64,000 nt of DNA from Paraglaciecola sp. L1A13 (lineage in GTDB: Bacteria; Pseudomonadota; Gammaproteobacteria; Enterobacterales; Alteromonadaceae), in NCBI RefSeq assembly GCF_009796745.1, contig NZ_CP047024.1:3286001-3350000 (forward strand), given 5' to 3'. Shown here piece by piece: positions 6,691 through 15,070 of the stretch. Position 1 is the stretch's first letter. Each line of letters opens with the position of its first letter. Both the position numbers and the translations under genes were made by a program. A model generated the notes under the pieces. It had not been told where the DNA came from and made no database searches. It worked only from the letters and a program-made list of their open reading frames with translations.

Positions 6691-9345
6691 TTAGAAACGC
6701 GCCGTTACTTTTGCATGGTAATAACGTCCCATCACATCGTATACCTCAGGGACGGTATTCGCGTTATTCCATGAATAGATGTATGGAGGCGTTTTATCAA
6801 ACAAATTATCCACGCCGGCAGATATTGACCAAGTGTCATTGACGAAATACTGCGCCGCTAGATCGTGATACGTCACCGAACTGACATCTTGCACTAGATC
6901 ATAAGATGCATAATAGTCGTCGGTCATACTGCCGATATAACGCGCCTTCCAGCTTAGGGTCCAGTCGTCTTGGCCCATTTTAATGCCTAGGTTAGATTTC
7001 CATTTGGCGAACCCGCCATTAGTGCCGTCAATTTTCCCCGTGTATTCGACTTCATCTTCGGTATATTCAAGAAGACGAGTTGCATCCAGATCTACTGACC
7101 AATCAAAGCCCATCGCTTCAAAAACGTAAGCCATGTTCATATCAACGCCGCGGGTTTCAATTGTGCCAACATTGGTCAAAGGAGATTCCATGTAGTCAAT
7201 GTTACCTGTTACTTCATCACGGGTGATATTTAACACATCACAATAGCTTGATTCGCCTGCATAACACTGATCCAGATAAGTCTGTGTCGAAATACGCGAA
7301 ATCGCGTTGCTGACTTCAATATTAAAGTAATCCACAGTGAGCGATAAACCTTCAATATCGTGTGGGTTATACACTACCCCAACCGTCACCGTATCCGCTT
7401 GCTCAGGCGTTAAATTCGCCACAGTCGTATAGGTATTTTCAATTTGTCCATCAGTATATTGGTAACTTGTATTGCCAATTTCTGACTGACAAGTTTGATA
7501 CAGGCTTGAACTTGAATCGCTGCCACCGTAACCAGAACAGGGATCGGTTAAGTAATCGTATGAACCCACATCACCGCCATATAACTCATCAACGGTTGGC
7601 GCACGAAAGGCCGTTGACGCTACGCCTCGAATCATCAAGTCATCATTTACGTGCCAGCTTAATCCCATCTTCCACGTGGTATCTGAATCAAACGTACTAT
7701 AATCAAACCAACGTACAGCCGCGTCAATCGATAACGTTTTAACCAAAGGTAAATCAGCTAACAAAGGAATAGCAAACTCAGCGTAAAATTGCGTAGTATC
7801 AAAGCTACCAGAGGTGGCTTCTTGCGCAGAGGCACTGCCATCACCCGCTACAGTTACTGCATCAGGTTGATACCACCCTTTTTCACGACGATATTCTGCA
7901 CCTGCGGCAAACCCAACAAAACCAGCGGGAAGCTCAAATAAATCTCCCGTTAGATTAAGATTAACGATATTGAATTCATTGCCACCGGTTGCTTGGTCGG
8001 TATATGAGATGTAATCAATTGTATCAGCCGACAACTCCCCTTCCCCAACAAACCAATCTTGACATGGAATGCCCACATCATTACAAACTGACGAGTCCAT
8101 CGTATTATAAAGTTTGGTTAGGTTAATATAGTTAGACGAGCGGTCAGTGGCATCGTTACGACCATAGGAATATGACACGTCCCATTCATAGCCAGAGCCC
8201 ACATCCCATAAGCCTTGAGCCCCGACAACCGTGCGAAGCGTGTCAGTAACTTGATCGAACACACGATCACCCACTTCCGTCATACGACGACGCATGGATG
8301 TTGCCACGCCAAAAGGATTACCCGTTGCATCCGCCGTTAGTGTAGCGCTAATAGGCGATGGTGCCATTTGCTGCGTAGAGGTGCGCTTGGTATATAAGGT
8401 TTCTAGGTAAACTTGGGTATCTTGATTCACATCATAATTGGCGTTTGCGAATAAGCCGATACGCTTTTGTGGCGTGTAAAGGTATGAACTATCTGCGTAA
8501 TTATAGGCGTCGTAACCTTCAGTCCAATTTTTATCACTGTCCAGCGTTCCCCAACCATCTCCAGAATTATAATTACCACCTGGTATATATGAGCTGCCTG
8601 ATTGGCAAGCACCAATAGAATCAAAATCATTATCAGGGCAAGCAGAGAAACTGCGATCACCTTGCATGGCTTTTCCGCGGTTAACATAACTTAATCCCAG
8701 AACGAAGTGACCTTTTTCGCCACCGCCACCGGTAACCAAACTAATATCGCCAGTATTCGCATCACCTTTTGCAGAACCCGCGTATCCCATTGACAACTCA
8801 AGACCATCGAAATTAGTTTTGGTAATGATGTTCACTACCCCTGCTATCGCATCTGAACCGTATACCGCAGATGCACCATCTTTAAGCACTTCAACCCGCT
8901 CAATGGTAGCCAACGGGATAGTGTTTAAATCAACTGACGAGTCAGCCCCAGTACCCGAGTTGACCATGCGACGACCGTTCACTAATACAAGCGTACGGTT
9001 GCTACCTAAACCACGTAGGTTAATGCGCGCTGCACCGGCTCCACCATTATTGGTCGCGGCGCCAGTCGCCATACCGCTAGATGCGGTACTCTGTTGCAGT
9101 ACCTGCTCTATAGACGTAAAGCCACCGAGTTTAATATCTTCAGCGCTAATAATAGAGATGGGACTTGCTGACTCCAGATCAGTACGCTTGATACGCGACC
9201 CCGTCACTTGGATTTTTTCAACTAAATTTGCGTCACCACCTTCATTTACCTGAGCAGCAACAAAGCTACTGGGTAGAATCATAGCTGCGCCACCGACCAT
9301 AAATGAAAGTTTAATCGCCTTTGCTAATGTATTATTTTTGAACAT
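6691..9345 (-). CDS. TonB-dependent outer-membrane receptor
   Basis: Predicted 884-residue outer-membrane transporter energised by TonB-ExbBD. A signal peptide ends around FVAAQ. The N-terminal plug carries IQVTGSRI (TonB-box region), LRGLGSNRTLVLVNGRR and the plug end AVYGSDAIAGVVNIITK. A long beta-barrel follows and ends in the aromatic ARF expected for barrel insertion. Length and plug style fit the large Alteromonadales receptors of the peptide or oligosaccharide type, but the ligand cannot be inferred, since no transport or degradation genes flank it. An upstream ATG at 9360 exists, but the GGGGAATTTAT ribosome site precedes the ATG at 9345, which is chosen here. The gene is monocistronic with its own terminator. 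Confidence 0.93.
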   Translation of the reverse strand: MFKNNTLAKAIKLSFMVGGAAMILPSSFVAAQVNEGGDANLVEKIQVTGSRIKRTDLESASPISIISAEDIKLGGFTSIEQVLQQSTASSGMATGAATNNGGAGAARINLRGLGSNRTLVLVNGRRMVNSGTGADSSVDLNTIPLATIERVEVLKDGASAVYGSDAIAGVVNIITKTNFDGLELSMGYAGSAKGDANTGDISLVTGGGGEKGHFVLGLSYVNRGKAMQGDRSFSACPDNDFDSIGACQSGSSYIPGGNYNSGDGWGTLDSDKNWTEGYDAYNYADSSYLYTPQKRIGLFANANYDVNQDTQVYLETLYTKRTSTQQMAPSPISATLTADATGNPFGVATSMRRRMTEVGDRVFDQVTDTLRTVVGAQGLWDVGSGYEWDVSYSYGRNDATDRSSNYINLTKLYNTMDSSVCNDVGIPCQDWFVGEGELSADTIDYISYTDQATGGNEFNIVNLNLTGDLFELPAGFVGFAAGAEYRREKGWYQPDAVTVAGDGSASAQEATSGSFDTTQFYAEFAIPLLADLPLVKTLSIDAAVRWFDYSTFDSDTTWKMGLSWHVNDDLMIRGVASTAFRAPTVDELYGGDVGSYDYLTDPCSGYGGSDSSSSLYQTCQSEIGNTSYQYTDGQIENTYTTVANLTPEQADTVTVGVVYNPHDIEGLSLTVDYFNIEVSNAISRISTQTYLDQCYAGESSYCDVLNITRDEVTGNIDYMESPLTNVGTIETRGVDMNMAYVFEAMGFDWSVDLDATRLLEYTEDEVEYTGKIDGTNGGFAKWKSNLGIKMGQDDWTLSWKARYIGSMTDDYYASYDLVQDVSSVTYHDLAAQYFVNDTWSISAGVDNLFDKTPPYIYSWNNANTVPEVYDVMGRYYHAKVTARF

Positions 9346-10178
9346 ATAAATTCCCCGCATTCATACCATTTGAAATAAATAAGCTGAATGTCATTTAATT
9401 ATTATTTTGCTGTATGAGCCGTGCGTCGACATGTGATTATGGGACTCATCCCAAGTGGCGAATTAAGCACCTAGCCAAGTCGAGAATCAATTCAAAGTGG
9501 TTAAAAAATATCCACTTAAACGGAAATTTACGCTTCGCTGACTGAACCTTTACAGACCTTGACGATAAATTGCATATTTATGCACATTTGAAGAATCGAG
9601 AATCGCCAAGGTGATTGGTATAAGGTGAGTTCAATAGCGTATTTTTTTGGTTTTTATCTTCATAATAGAAGATTAGAAGACGATCTATTTACTTTTTAGA
9701 GGGGTGATGATGGTTAATAACTATGCACAACAGTAGCTGCCATATAGCGAAAAATAGCTATACATTGATGATGGAAGGCCATATTATCTGGTAAATCACG
9801 TCGTTTATGGGGCATTGGGAAGGGTTGATTGGCAATACTAAGAATAGGCATTTGCAAAATACCAATAGGAATACATCTATGCTTATATTTCGTTTTCAGC
9901 ACAATATTTAATTTATGAGATCTTAGTCAATTCAATGTGCTCTGCTGAATATATTAAGCTTATTTAACAAGATAAATATGTGAAAAAAGAATTTAAATGC
10001 ACAGTTTATGCACATTGTTTACTAATAACTTACACTCAAACACTAATAATTAGTCACAAAATTAGTAATAATACCCTTCGACAGCGTAGTGAACTGTTAT
10101 GTGCCTCCCTGGTGCTAATAGCTGCTAGTTTTAAGTAACTAGCAGCTTATCTTATTTTCCGTTTAACTTTGTATCATA
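9346..10178. other. long gap upstream of the receptor, no gene supported
   Basis: More than 800 AT-rich bases holding the receptor promoter region. A 62-residue minus-strand frame at 9714-9902 shows no family features and no ribosome site, and I leave it uncalled. A hairpin is annotated at 10121-10146. It may be regulatory DNA or the remains of lost genes. Confidence 0.4.
10121..10155 (+). terminator. hairpin with U-rich tail, possible terminator
   Basis: GCTGCTAGTT and AACTAGCAGC form a perfect 10-bp stem with a 6-base loop, followed on the plus strand by TTATCTTATTTT. No plus-strand gene precedes it, so it could end an unannotated transcript or be a gene relic. Confidence 0.45.
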
Positions 10179-10394
10179 TCAATATACCTCTACATTAAAT
10201 ACATACCCAATAATAAACTCATTCATTTCTTGAATGGGAGATACCCAGCATGATGTTACAACATTCAGTGTTAATTCCATCAATACTGTTGCGCCTGCGA
10301 ACTGGGTCACAAAGGCATCTTTAAGAGATGTTATGTTCCTCTTATGGTTTTTTGTCATGTGTAGGTCAGCATGTGCTTTATAAGACGTAATCAC
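10179..10394 (-). CDS. doubtful small ORF, 71 aa
   Basis: A minus-strand frame of 71 residues. From about residue 18 it reads like real protein (KRNITSLKDAFVTQF, then EMNEFIIGYVFNVEVY). There is no ribosome site and I recognise no family. It could be a gene relic in an otherwise empty stretch. Confidence 0.22.
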   Translation of the reverse strand: MITSYKAHADLHMTKNHKRNITSLKDAFVTQFAGATVLMELTLNVVTSCWVSPIQEMNEFIIGYVFNVEVY

Positions 10395-10494
10395 AGAATG
10401 TTTGAAAAGGCGTATAGTCTAGGTATGAAGCGCTTAAAGGGGCTTTCGAGCAACTAAAGAGCATCTGGGGTGAGGTATTTATTTTTATCAAATT

Positions 10495-10524
10495 AATAAG
10501 CCACTGGTATCATAGCGGCTTATT
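10495..10524 (-). terminator. possible terminator of the DUF2059 gene
   Basis: AATAAGCC pairs with GGCTTATT around a 14-base loop, 28 bases past the minus-strand stop. An AT-rich tail follows, but not a clean T run. Weak evidence. Confidence 0.4.
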
Positions 10525-10551
10525 TTCCAATCCCTGTATATAGAAGCGAGT

Positions 10552-11058
10552 TTACTGGGCGTCTTCCTGCTCTCTAGCTTGTTGAATTTCACCTTGCAAT
10601 TCTTCCGCTATGGCTTGCACTTTCGGCATCACGCCTTGCATCATTTGCTGGCCAACTAACATAGAATCTTGCATCACCAGGGGCATTTTCTGCGTCATGC
10701 TGCGGCCAACGTCAGATTGATAGAATGCAATCAATCCATTAATTTCTTTTTGGTTAAAATGCTTTAAATACACATTGATCATGGGATCTTTAAACTGCTG
10801 CCAAGTCATTTGTTCTTTAAATAAGATATCTAGTTTTCCCATATACTTCTGAAATGCGGGTCTTTCCTGTTCAGAAATGTTCATTTGAGTCGCCATGTTA
10901 TTGAACATGTTACTGACTTGCTCTTGCATGGCCTGCATCATTTTCGATACGTCAGTTAACACCATCAGCTGTTCAACTGACTCCCGAGATGCTTTATTCT
11001 CAGCGTGCGCGCCGAAGGTCAAACATGTCAAGGTGAAGAGGAAAATTCGTATTTTCAT
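10552..11058 (-). CDS. DUF2059-family exported protein
   Basis: Predicted 168-residue periplasmic protein. MKIRIFLFTLTCLTFGAHA is a clear signal peptide. The mature part is Met/Gln-rich and helical, with the pattern typical of DUF2059: a VxxLMxLTxVxKMMxxM-like N-terminal helix, then a KEINGLIAFYQSDVGRSM segment. That motif is the most conserved part of the family, whose function is unknown. A frame start 36 bases upstream would add residues before the signal peptide; ATG 11058 is preferred because AAAGGA lies just upstream. The C-terminus is acidic and Gln-rich. Confidence 0.85.
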   Translation of the reverse strand: MKIRIFLFTLTCLTFGAHAENKASRESVEQLMVLTDVSKMMQAMQEQVSNMFNNMATQMNISEQERPAFQKYMGKLDILFKEQMTWQQFKDPMINVYLKHFNQKEINGLIAFYQSDVGRSMTQKMPLVMQDSMLVGQQMMQGVMPKVQAIAEELQGEIQQAREQEDAQ

Positions 11059-11161
11059 TATTAGTCCTTTAAGTGTAGTTAGGGCCTGAGCCATTCTTTT
11101 TAGGTGTTGTTTTAAGTTGCTATAGTAGCCAAATTGTCATCATGATAAAAATACATATTAT

Positions 11162-12148
11162 TCATTCGCTTGCGATCAAATATTCTAGTAATTTCAAGGT
11201 CGCTTTTTCGTCTGGGCTGAAATATTTAGAACGGGTACGTTTTAGTTGTTGACGAAAATAAGCCAAGGTTCGACCGCTTTCGTACTGCATAATCACGTGT
11301 GGATGAATATAGTTTGAACGACAAACGGCAGGGGTATTACCCAGTTGACTGGCGACCTTTTTGACCGCAGCAAGCACATTACTTTGATTCAGTTTTTTAT
11401 CCTCAACAGGGCCTAATTCATCTAGTGCTACGGCCATTAACACTGTGCCCGCCCAAGTTCTAAAGTCTTTAGCGCTAAAATCTTCCCCCATAACTTCAGC
11501 AATATATTGATTCAGGTCTTGTGCCGTTAAATTTTTGCGCTCTCCGTCAGGCAAGGTGATATCAAATAATTCATAACCGGTCATCGTTTCTAATTGGGCC
11601 AGCACATCTCTAACGTGTTTATCTGTCACTTCCCTGTGCTGTTGCTGATGACTTTTACCAACATAATCAAACTCCACATGTTTACGTTCGAAGTTCATAT
11701 GTTTTGCCCGCAGCGTGGTTAAGCCGTAGGTCTGATTGTCTCGGGTGTAGGAAGCGCTGCCGGGACGAAAAAAGGCGTCATCTAACATACGTGTCATACA
11801 TGCGAGAACTGCGTTCTCGTCAATCGGTCGCTGAGTGATATGCTGCCCGGTTGCCCGGCGCATGGTTGACAACTGTTTGGCAAAACGCAAAATACGTTCG
11901 AATTTCTGTTTACTCGCCTGTTCGGTCCAATTCTGATTGTAAATATATTGCTTACGATTTTTCTCGTCACGGCCAAAGGCCAATACTTTAGCGCTGCGGT
12001 CCAATTCGATTTGTACGTCTTGCCAAGCAGGTGGAATAGCTAAACTGTCTACCCAACGCTTAATGCCTTTACTTTTGACCGTACGACCAGACGGATATTT
12101 ATAAGTAAACGTTTTGCCAAAGGGTTTGCGAACGATATAGCGGACCAT
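11162..12148 (-). CDS. type IB DNA topoisomerase (poxvirus-like)
   Basis: Predicted 328-residue topoisomerase IB, which relaxes supercoils through a 3'-phosphotyrosine intermediate. The N-terminal domain carries IPPAWQDVQI and GRDEKNRKQYIY, typical of bacterial and poxviral enzymes. The catalytic domain shows the pentad elements LTTLRAKH (Arg), VGKS (Lys), DFRTWAGT (Arg-Trp) and the active tyrosine in CRSNYIHPHV. Length matches the bacterial family (about 320-350). The ATG at 12148 is preferred over one 30 bases upstream because TAGGAGATAAA directly precedes it. It is not a housekeeping enzyme in gammaproteobacteria and is patchily distributed, but base composition looks like its neighbours. 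Confidence 0.93.
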   Translation of the reverse strand: MVRYIVRKPFGKTFTYKYPSGRTVKSKGIKRWVDSLAIPPAWQDVQIELDRSAKVLAFGRDEKNRKQYIYNQNWTEQASKQKFERILRFAKQLSTMRRATGQHITQRPIDENAVLACMTRMLDDAFFRPGSASYTRDNQTYGLTTLRAKHMNFERKHVEFDYVGKSHQQQHREVTDKHVRDVLAQLETMTGYELFDITLPDGERKNLTAQDLNQYIAEVMGEDFSAKDFRTWAGTVLMAVALDELGPVEDKKLNQSNVLAAVKKVASQLGNTPAVCRSNYIHPHVIMQYESGRTLAYFRQQLKRTRSKYFSPDEKATLKLLEYLIASE

Positions 12149-12380
12149 TTTATCTCCTATTGAGTGGTCATAAATCAATTACTACACAGATTAGCGCTGT
12201 GTGGTTCAGTTTTTTGTGGCACTTGATAAGGGCTAAATAGACATATTTATAGCCGTAATGCTAAAAATTAATGTTAAACATACAGAATTGGTGAGATCGT
12301 TTCATATTATGAAGGCTACGCACCAAACAAGTCCGACGGTAGCCTATACATGAAGTACGCGTAATAAGGGAAGTTACTTA

Positions 12381-13481
12381 TTATTGAGCGCCTTTATTTT
12401 CTTGAGTTTGGTCTTTTTCATCTTGATGCTCTAACTCCTTAAGCTCAGGGCCATCACTGGCCAGTAATTGAGCAATCCAGCGAGTATCTTGTCCTGATTC
12501 AAAAGCAATTTTAACGATCATCGTTAACGGAACAGACAGCAACATACCCACAGTACCCAGTAGCCAGCCCCAAAAAATCAACGACAAAAAGACCACTAAA
12601 GTCGATAACCCTAGGCCTCGCCCCATATAGCGTGGTTCGACAATGTTGCCCATCACGGTGTTAGTCACAATAAACCCAAGTGCAGTCAACCCCGCGACGC
12701 CTGGCCCAAGTTGCACTAACGCCAGTAATACCGCCGGTACTGCGGCAATAATCGAACCGATATTAGGAATATAGTTAAGTAAGAAAGCTAACGTAGCCCA
12801 TAGTAAATAATGATCTACTCCGAGGAAATACAACCATAACCCAATAATAAGGCCGGTGCCTAAACTGACAAGTGTCTTGATTGCCAAATAGTTTTTAACT
12901 GACATCAGAAATTTATCGATTTGACGCATTTTCATGTTTGGATCGTCTAACGCGATATGGATCTTGCGCGGAAATGACTCCGCTTCAAATAACATAAAAA
13001 CCACAATAAGTAGGATAAGCAAAAAGTTAGTTAATACCCCGCCTAAGCTAGTCAATAAGCTGGTGGCCATGTTCATGGCTGCACCTGGGTCTAAATAAGA
13101 CAGCAACTGATCTTTGTTGATTTGAATATTAAAGTCGTTCAAGCGCCCTATTGCCCATGCAAACTGATCAACGAGTTGCTCGCGATACTTTGGTAAATTA
13201 TCACTGAAATCGTTCATTGATTGACCAACCAAACCCGCCAGCATAAATCCGAAAACCACCATTAGCAGTATCACTAATATCACCGATACTGCTCTGGGAA
13301 TTCTATATTGGTTAGCCCAGTTGATAATGGGACTACATGACATCGCAATGAAAATGGATAACAAGAACGGTACTACGATGGCACTGGCTGCCTTAATACC
13401 TGCGAGTACAATTACCAAAGACGCTAATATTATTAAAATTTTCAGCGAAGGAGAGTATTTCATTTGCATAGATTGGGTCAT
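12381..13481 (-). CDS. AI-2E family transporter (PerM/YdiK-like)
   Basis: Predicted 366-residue inner-membrane protein of the AI-2E/PerM family (UPF0118). It has paired N-terminal helices (residues 8-75), a long amphipathic central region, then a cluster of helices holding the family signatures LLNYIPNIGSIIAAVPAVLLAL and GLSTLVVFLSLIFWGWLLG. Members were named for autoinducer-2 export (TqsA), but many are proposed to be Na+/H+ antiporters or generic permeases, so the substrate is open. The C-terminus is charged (HQDEKDQTQENK). The ATG at 13481 has no strong ribosome site; an ATG 18 bases further in is an alternative. It is divergent from folX. Confidence 0.9.
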   Translation of the reverse strand: MTQSMQMKYSPSLKILIILASLVIVLAGIKAASAIVVPFLLSIFIAMSCSPIINWANQYRIPRAVSVILVILLMVVFGFMLAGLVGQSMNDFSDNLPKYREQLVDQFAWAIGRLNDFNIQINKDQLLSYLDPGAAMNMATSLLTSLGGVLTNFLLILLIVVFMLFEAESFPRKIHIALDDPNMKMRQIDKFLMSVKNYLAIKTLVSLGTGLIIGLWLYFLGVDHYLLWATLAFLLNYIPNIGSIIAAVPAVLLALVQLGPGVAGLTALGFIVTNTVMGNIVEPRYMGRGLGLSTLVVFLSLIFWGWLLGTVGMLLSVPLTMIVKIAFESGQDTRWIAQLLASDGPELKELEHQDEKDQTQENKGAQ

Positions 13482-13662
13482 TATTAAAGTGAGCTGGGAA
13501 ACTATCAGATAATAAGCTTATTTTATAGCCTTAAGCCACGTTTTTAGTATTATGGAGCATATTGGCGACATCTCGTTTATTATCCGTGTACAAAACGGTT
13601 AAAAGATATTAACGTACTGATTTTAGGTTATTTTTACGTCCTAGAACAAGGGTGATAATAAT

Positions 13663-14028
13663 ATGAAGTTAAATCCAGCGACGATCCGGATAAAAAATCT
13701 ACGTTTACGTACCTATATTGGTATTAATCAAGATGAAATAAATAATAAGCAAGATGTGATCGTGAATGTGAAAATAGAATATAAGGCGGACCAAGCGACT
13801 GGGTCTGATAATATGGACGATGCGCTTAATTATAAGGTTATCACCAAACGAATTATTCATTTGGTCGAAGATAATAGATTTGCACTATTAGAAAAATTGA
13901 CCGCAGATGTATTGGCTATCGCAGCTGAACATCCGCGGGTAATTTATGCTGAAGCTGAAGTCGATAAACCCCATGCTCTAAGGTTTTCTGATTCAGTTTC
14001 CCTTTGTCTTTCGTGCTTTAAAACGTAA
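13663..14028 (+). CDS. folX: dihydroneopterin triphosphate 2'-epimerase
   Basis: Predicted 121-residue FolX, which epimerises 7,8-dihydroneopterin triphosphate to the monapterin form, feeding tetrahydromonapterin synthesis. It follows the E. coli protein closely: [14 protein letters not shown] at the start, [13 protein letters not shown] in the middle, then [10 protein letters not shown] and [16 protein letters not shown]. FolB-type aldolases are close relatives, but the NLRLRT and DKxHALRxxDSVS signatures favour FolX. yfcH follows 17 nt downstream, the same order as in E. coli, so the pair is probably co-transcribed. AAGGGTGATAATA precedes the ATG. Confidence 0.95.
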   Translation: MKLNPATIRIKNLRLRTYIGINQDEINNKQDVIVNVKIEYKADQATGSDNMDDALNYKVITKRIIHLVEDNRFALLEKLTADVLAIAAEHPRVIYAEAEVDKPHALRFSDSVSLCLSCFKT

Positions 14029-14045
14029 CACAACAAGGATTTTAT

Positions 14046-14939
14046 ATGCGTATTTTGATTACTGGAGGTACAGGATTAATTGGTTCGAACCTTATCCCAA
14101 AGTTAAAACCAAACGACATTACAGTGATCACCCGCAACGTATCTCAGGCCGAGTTGCTATTGGGTCACAAAGTGACTTTAATTTCATCACTAGATGATTT
14201 TGAAAATCTTGATGATTTTCATGTAGTAATCAATTTAGCTGGCGAGCCAATTGCTGATAAGCGCTGGTCACCTGAACAAAAAGAGCGCATTGAGCAAAGT
14301 CGCTGGGGGATGACCGAAAAGTTAGTCTCGTTAATCAAAGCGAGTAGCCGCCCACCCTCTTTATTTATCAGTGGTTCGGCCATTGGTTATTATGGCCGTC
14401 AAGACGATCAAATTATTGATGAAGAGTTTGACAGCCCTTACGATGAATTCAGTCATCAGTTGTGTGAGCGCTGGGAAAGTTTAGCTAAAGAAGCTGAGTC
14501 GCAGCACACTCGAGTTTGTATAGTGCGCACCGGTATCGTGATTACCCGTCGCGGTGGAGCATTGATGAAAATGGTGCCGCCGTTTAAATTTGGCTTAGGT
14601 GGGCCTATGGGCACAGGTCGTCAATATATGTCATGGATACATTTAGAAGACATGATAGATGGGCTGATTCATTTAATTGAGCACACAGAATGTCGCGGAG
14701 TGTTTAATTTCACAGCACCTACGCCGGTAACCAATGCAGAGTTTAGTCAAACGCTTGCATCGGTGTTACATCGCCCGTGCTTTTTGCCCATGCCAGCATT
14801 TGTCTTACGCACAATCATGGGTGATGCCGCAGATTTACTTTTACATGGTCAGCGCGTGGTCCCTAAGCGTTTGCAAGAAAGTGGTTATCAATTTCATTAC
14901 CCTGAATTAGCACATGCTCTTGAGTGCTTGCGTTTATAG
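14046..14939 (+). CDS. yfcH: TIGR01777-family epimerase-like protein YfcH
   Basis: Predicted 297-residue extended short-chain dehydrogenase of the TIGR01777 (YfcH/SDR39U1) group. It opens with the NAD(P)-binding ITGGTGLIGSNLI, then NLAGEPIADKRW, the active-site-region SAIGYYG, and GPMGTGRQYMSWIHLEDM, all hallmarks of the family. A C-terminal DUF1731 region follows (residues 245-297, RTIMGDAADLLLHGQRVVPKRL). The substrate is unknown. A link to pterin or flavin chemistry is suggested only by the conserved pairing with folX. A bidirectional terminator lies between it and the convergent ABC permease gene. Confidence 0.93.
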   Translation: MRILITGGTGLIGSNLIPKLKPNDITVITRNVSQAELLLGHKVTLISSLDDFENLDDFHVVINLAGEPIADKRWSPEQKERIEQSRWGMTEKLVSLIKASSRPPSLFISGSAIGYYGRQDDQIIDEEFDSPYDEFSHQLCERWESLAKEAESQHTRVCIVRTGIVITRRGGALMKMVPPFKFGLGGPMGTGRQYMSWIHLEDMIDGLIHLIEHTECRGVFNFTAPTPVTNAEFSQTLASVLHRPCFLPMPAFVLRTIMGDAADLLLHGQRVVPKRLQESGYQFHYPELAHALECLRL

Positions 14940-15004
14940 ACATATTGACCCTCATTAAGATAAATCGAATAACAAATTCATTTTATTAATTCGAGCGTTC
15001 ATAC

Positions 15005-15045
15005 AAAAAAGCCGATAATTCACTTACGAGTTATCGGCTTTTTTA
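15005..15045. terminator. bidirectional rho-independent terminator
   Basis: GCCGATAA and TTATCGGC pair with flanking A and T runs on either side, so it can serve both yfcH (plus) and the convergent ABC permease gene (minus). Confidence 0.9.
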
Positions 15046-15070
15046 TTTTACCCAATGCTTGAAATTGAAT

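Noticed and set aside
7362..7742. 126-codon plus-strand frame
   Set aside because: Antisense shadow of the TonB-dependent receptor.
8819..9253. 144-codon plus-strand frame
   Set aside because: Antisense to the conserved plug domain of the receptor; no features of its own.
11162..12148. Tyrosine recombinase/integrase instead of topoisomerase
   Set aside because: The Arg/Lys/Arg/Tyr layout is shared, but the N-terminal IPPAW and GRDEKNRKQY segments belong to topoisomerase IB, and no attachment site or mobile genes surround it.
13663..14028. FolB (dihydroneopterin aldolase)
   Set aside because: FolB and FolX are homologous, but the NLRLRT and [10 protein letters not shown] signatures and the following yfcH gene point to FolX.
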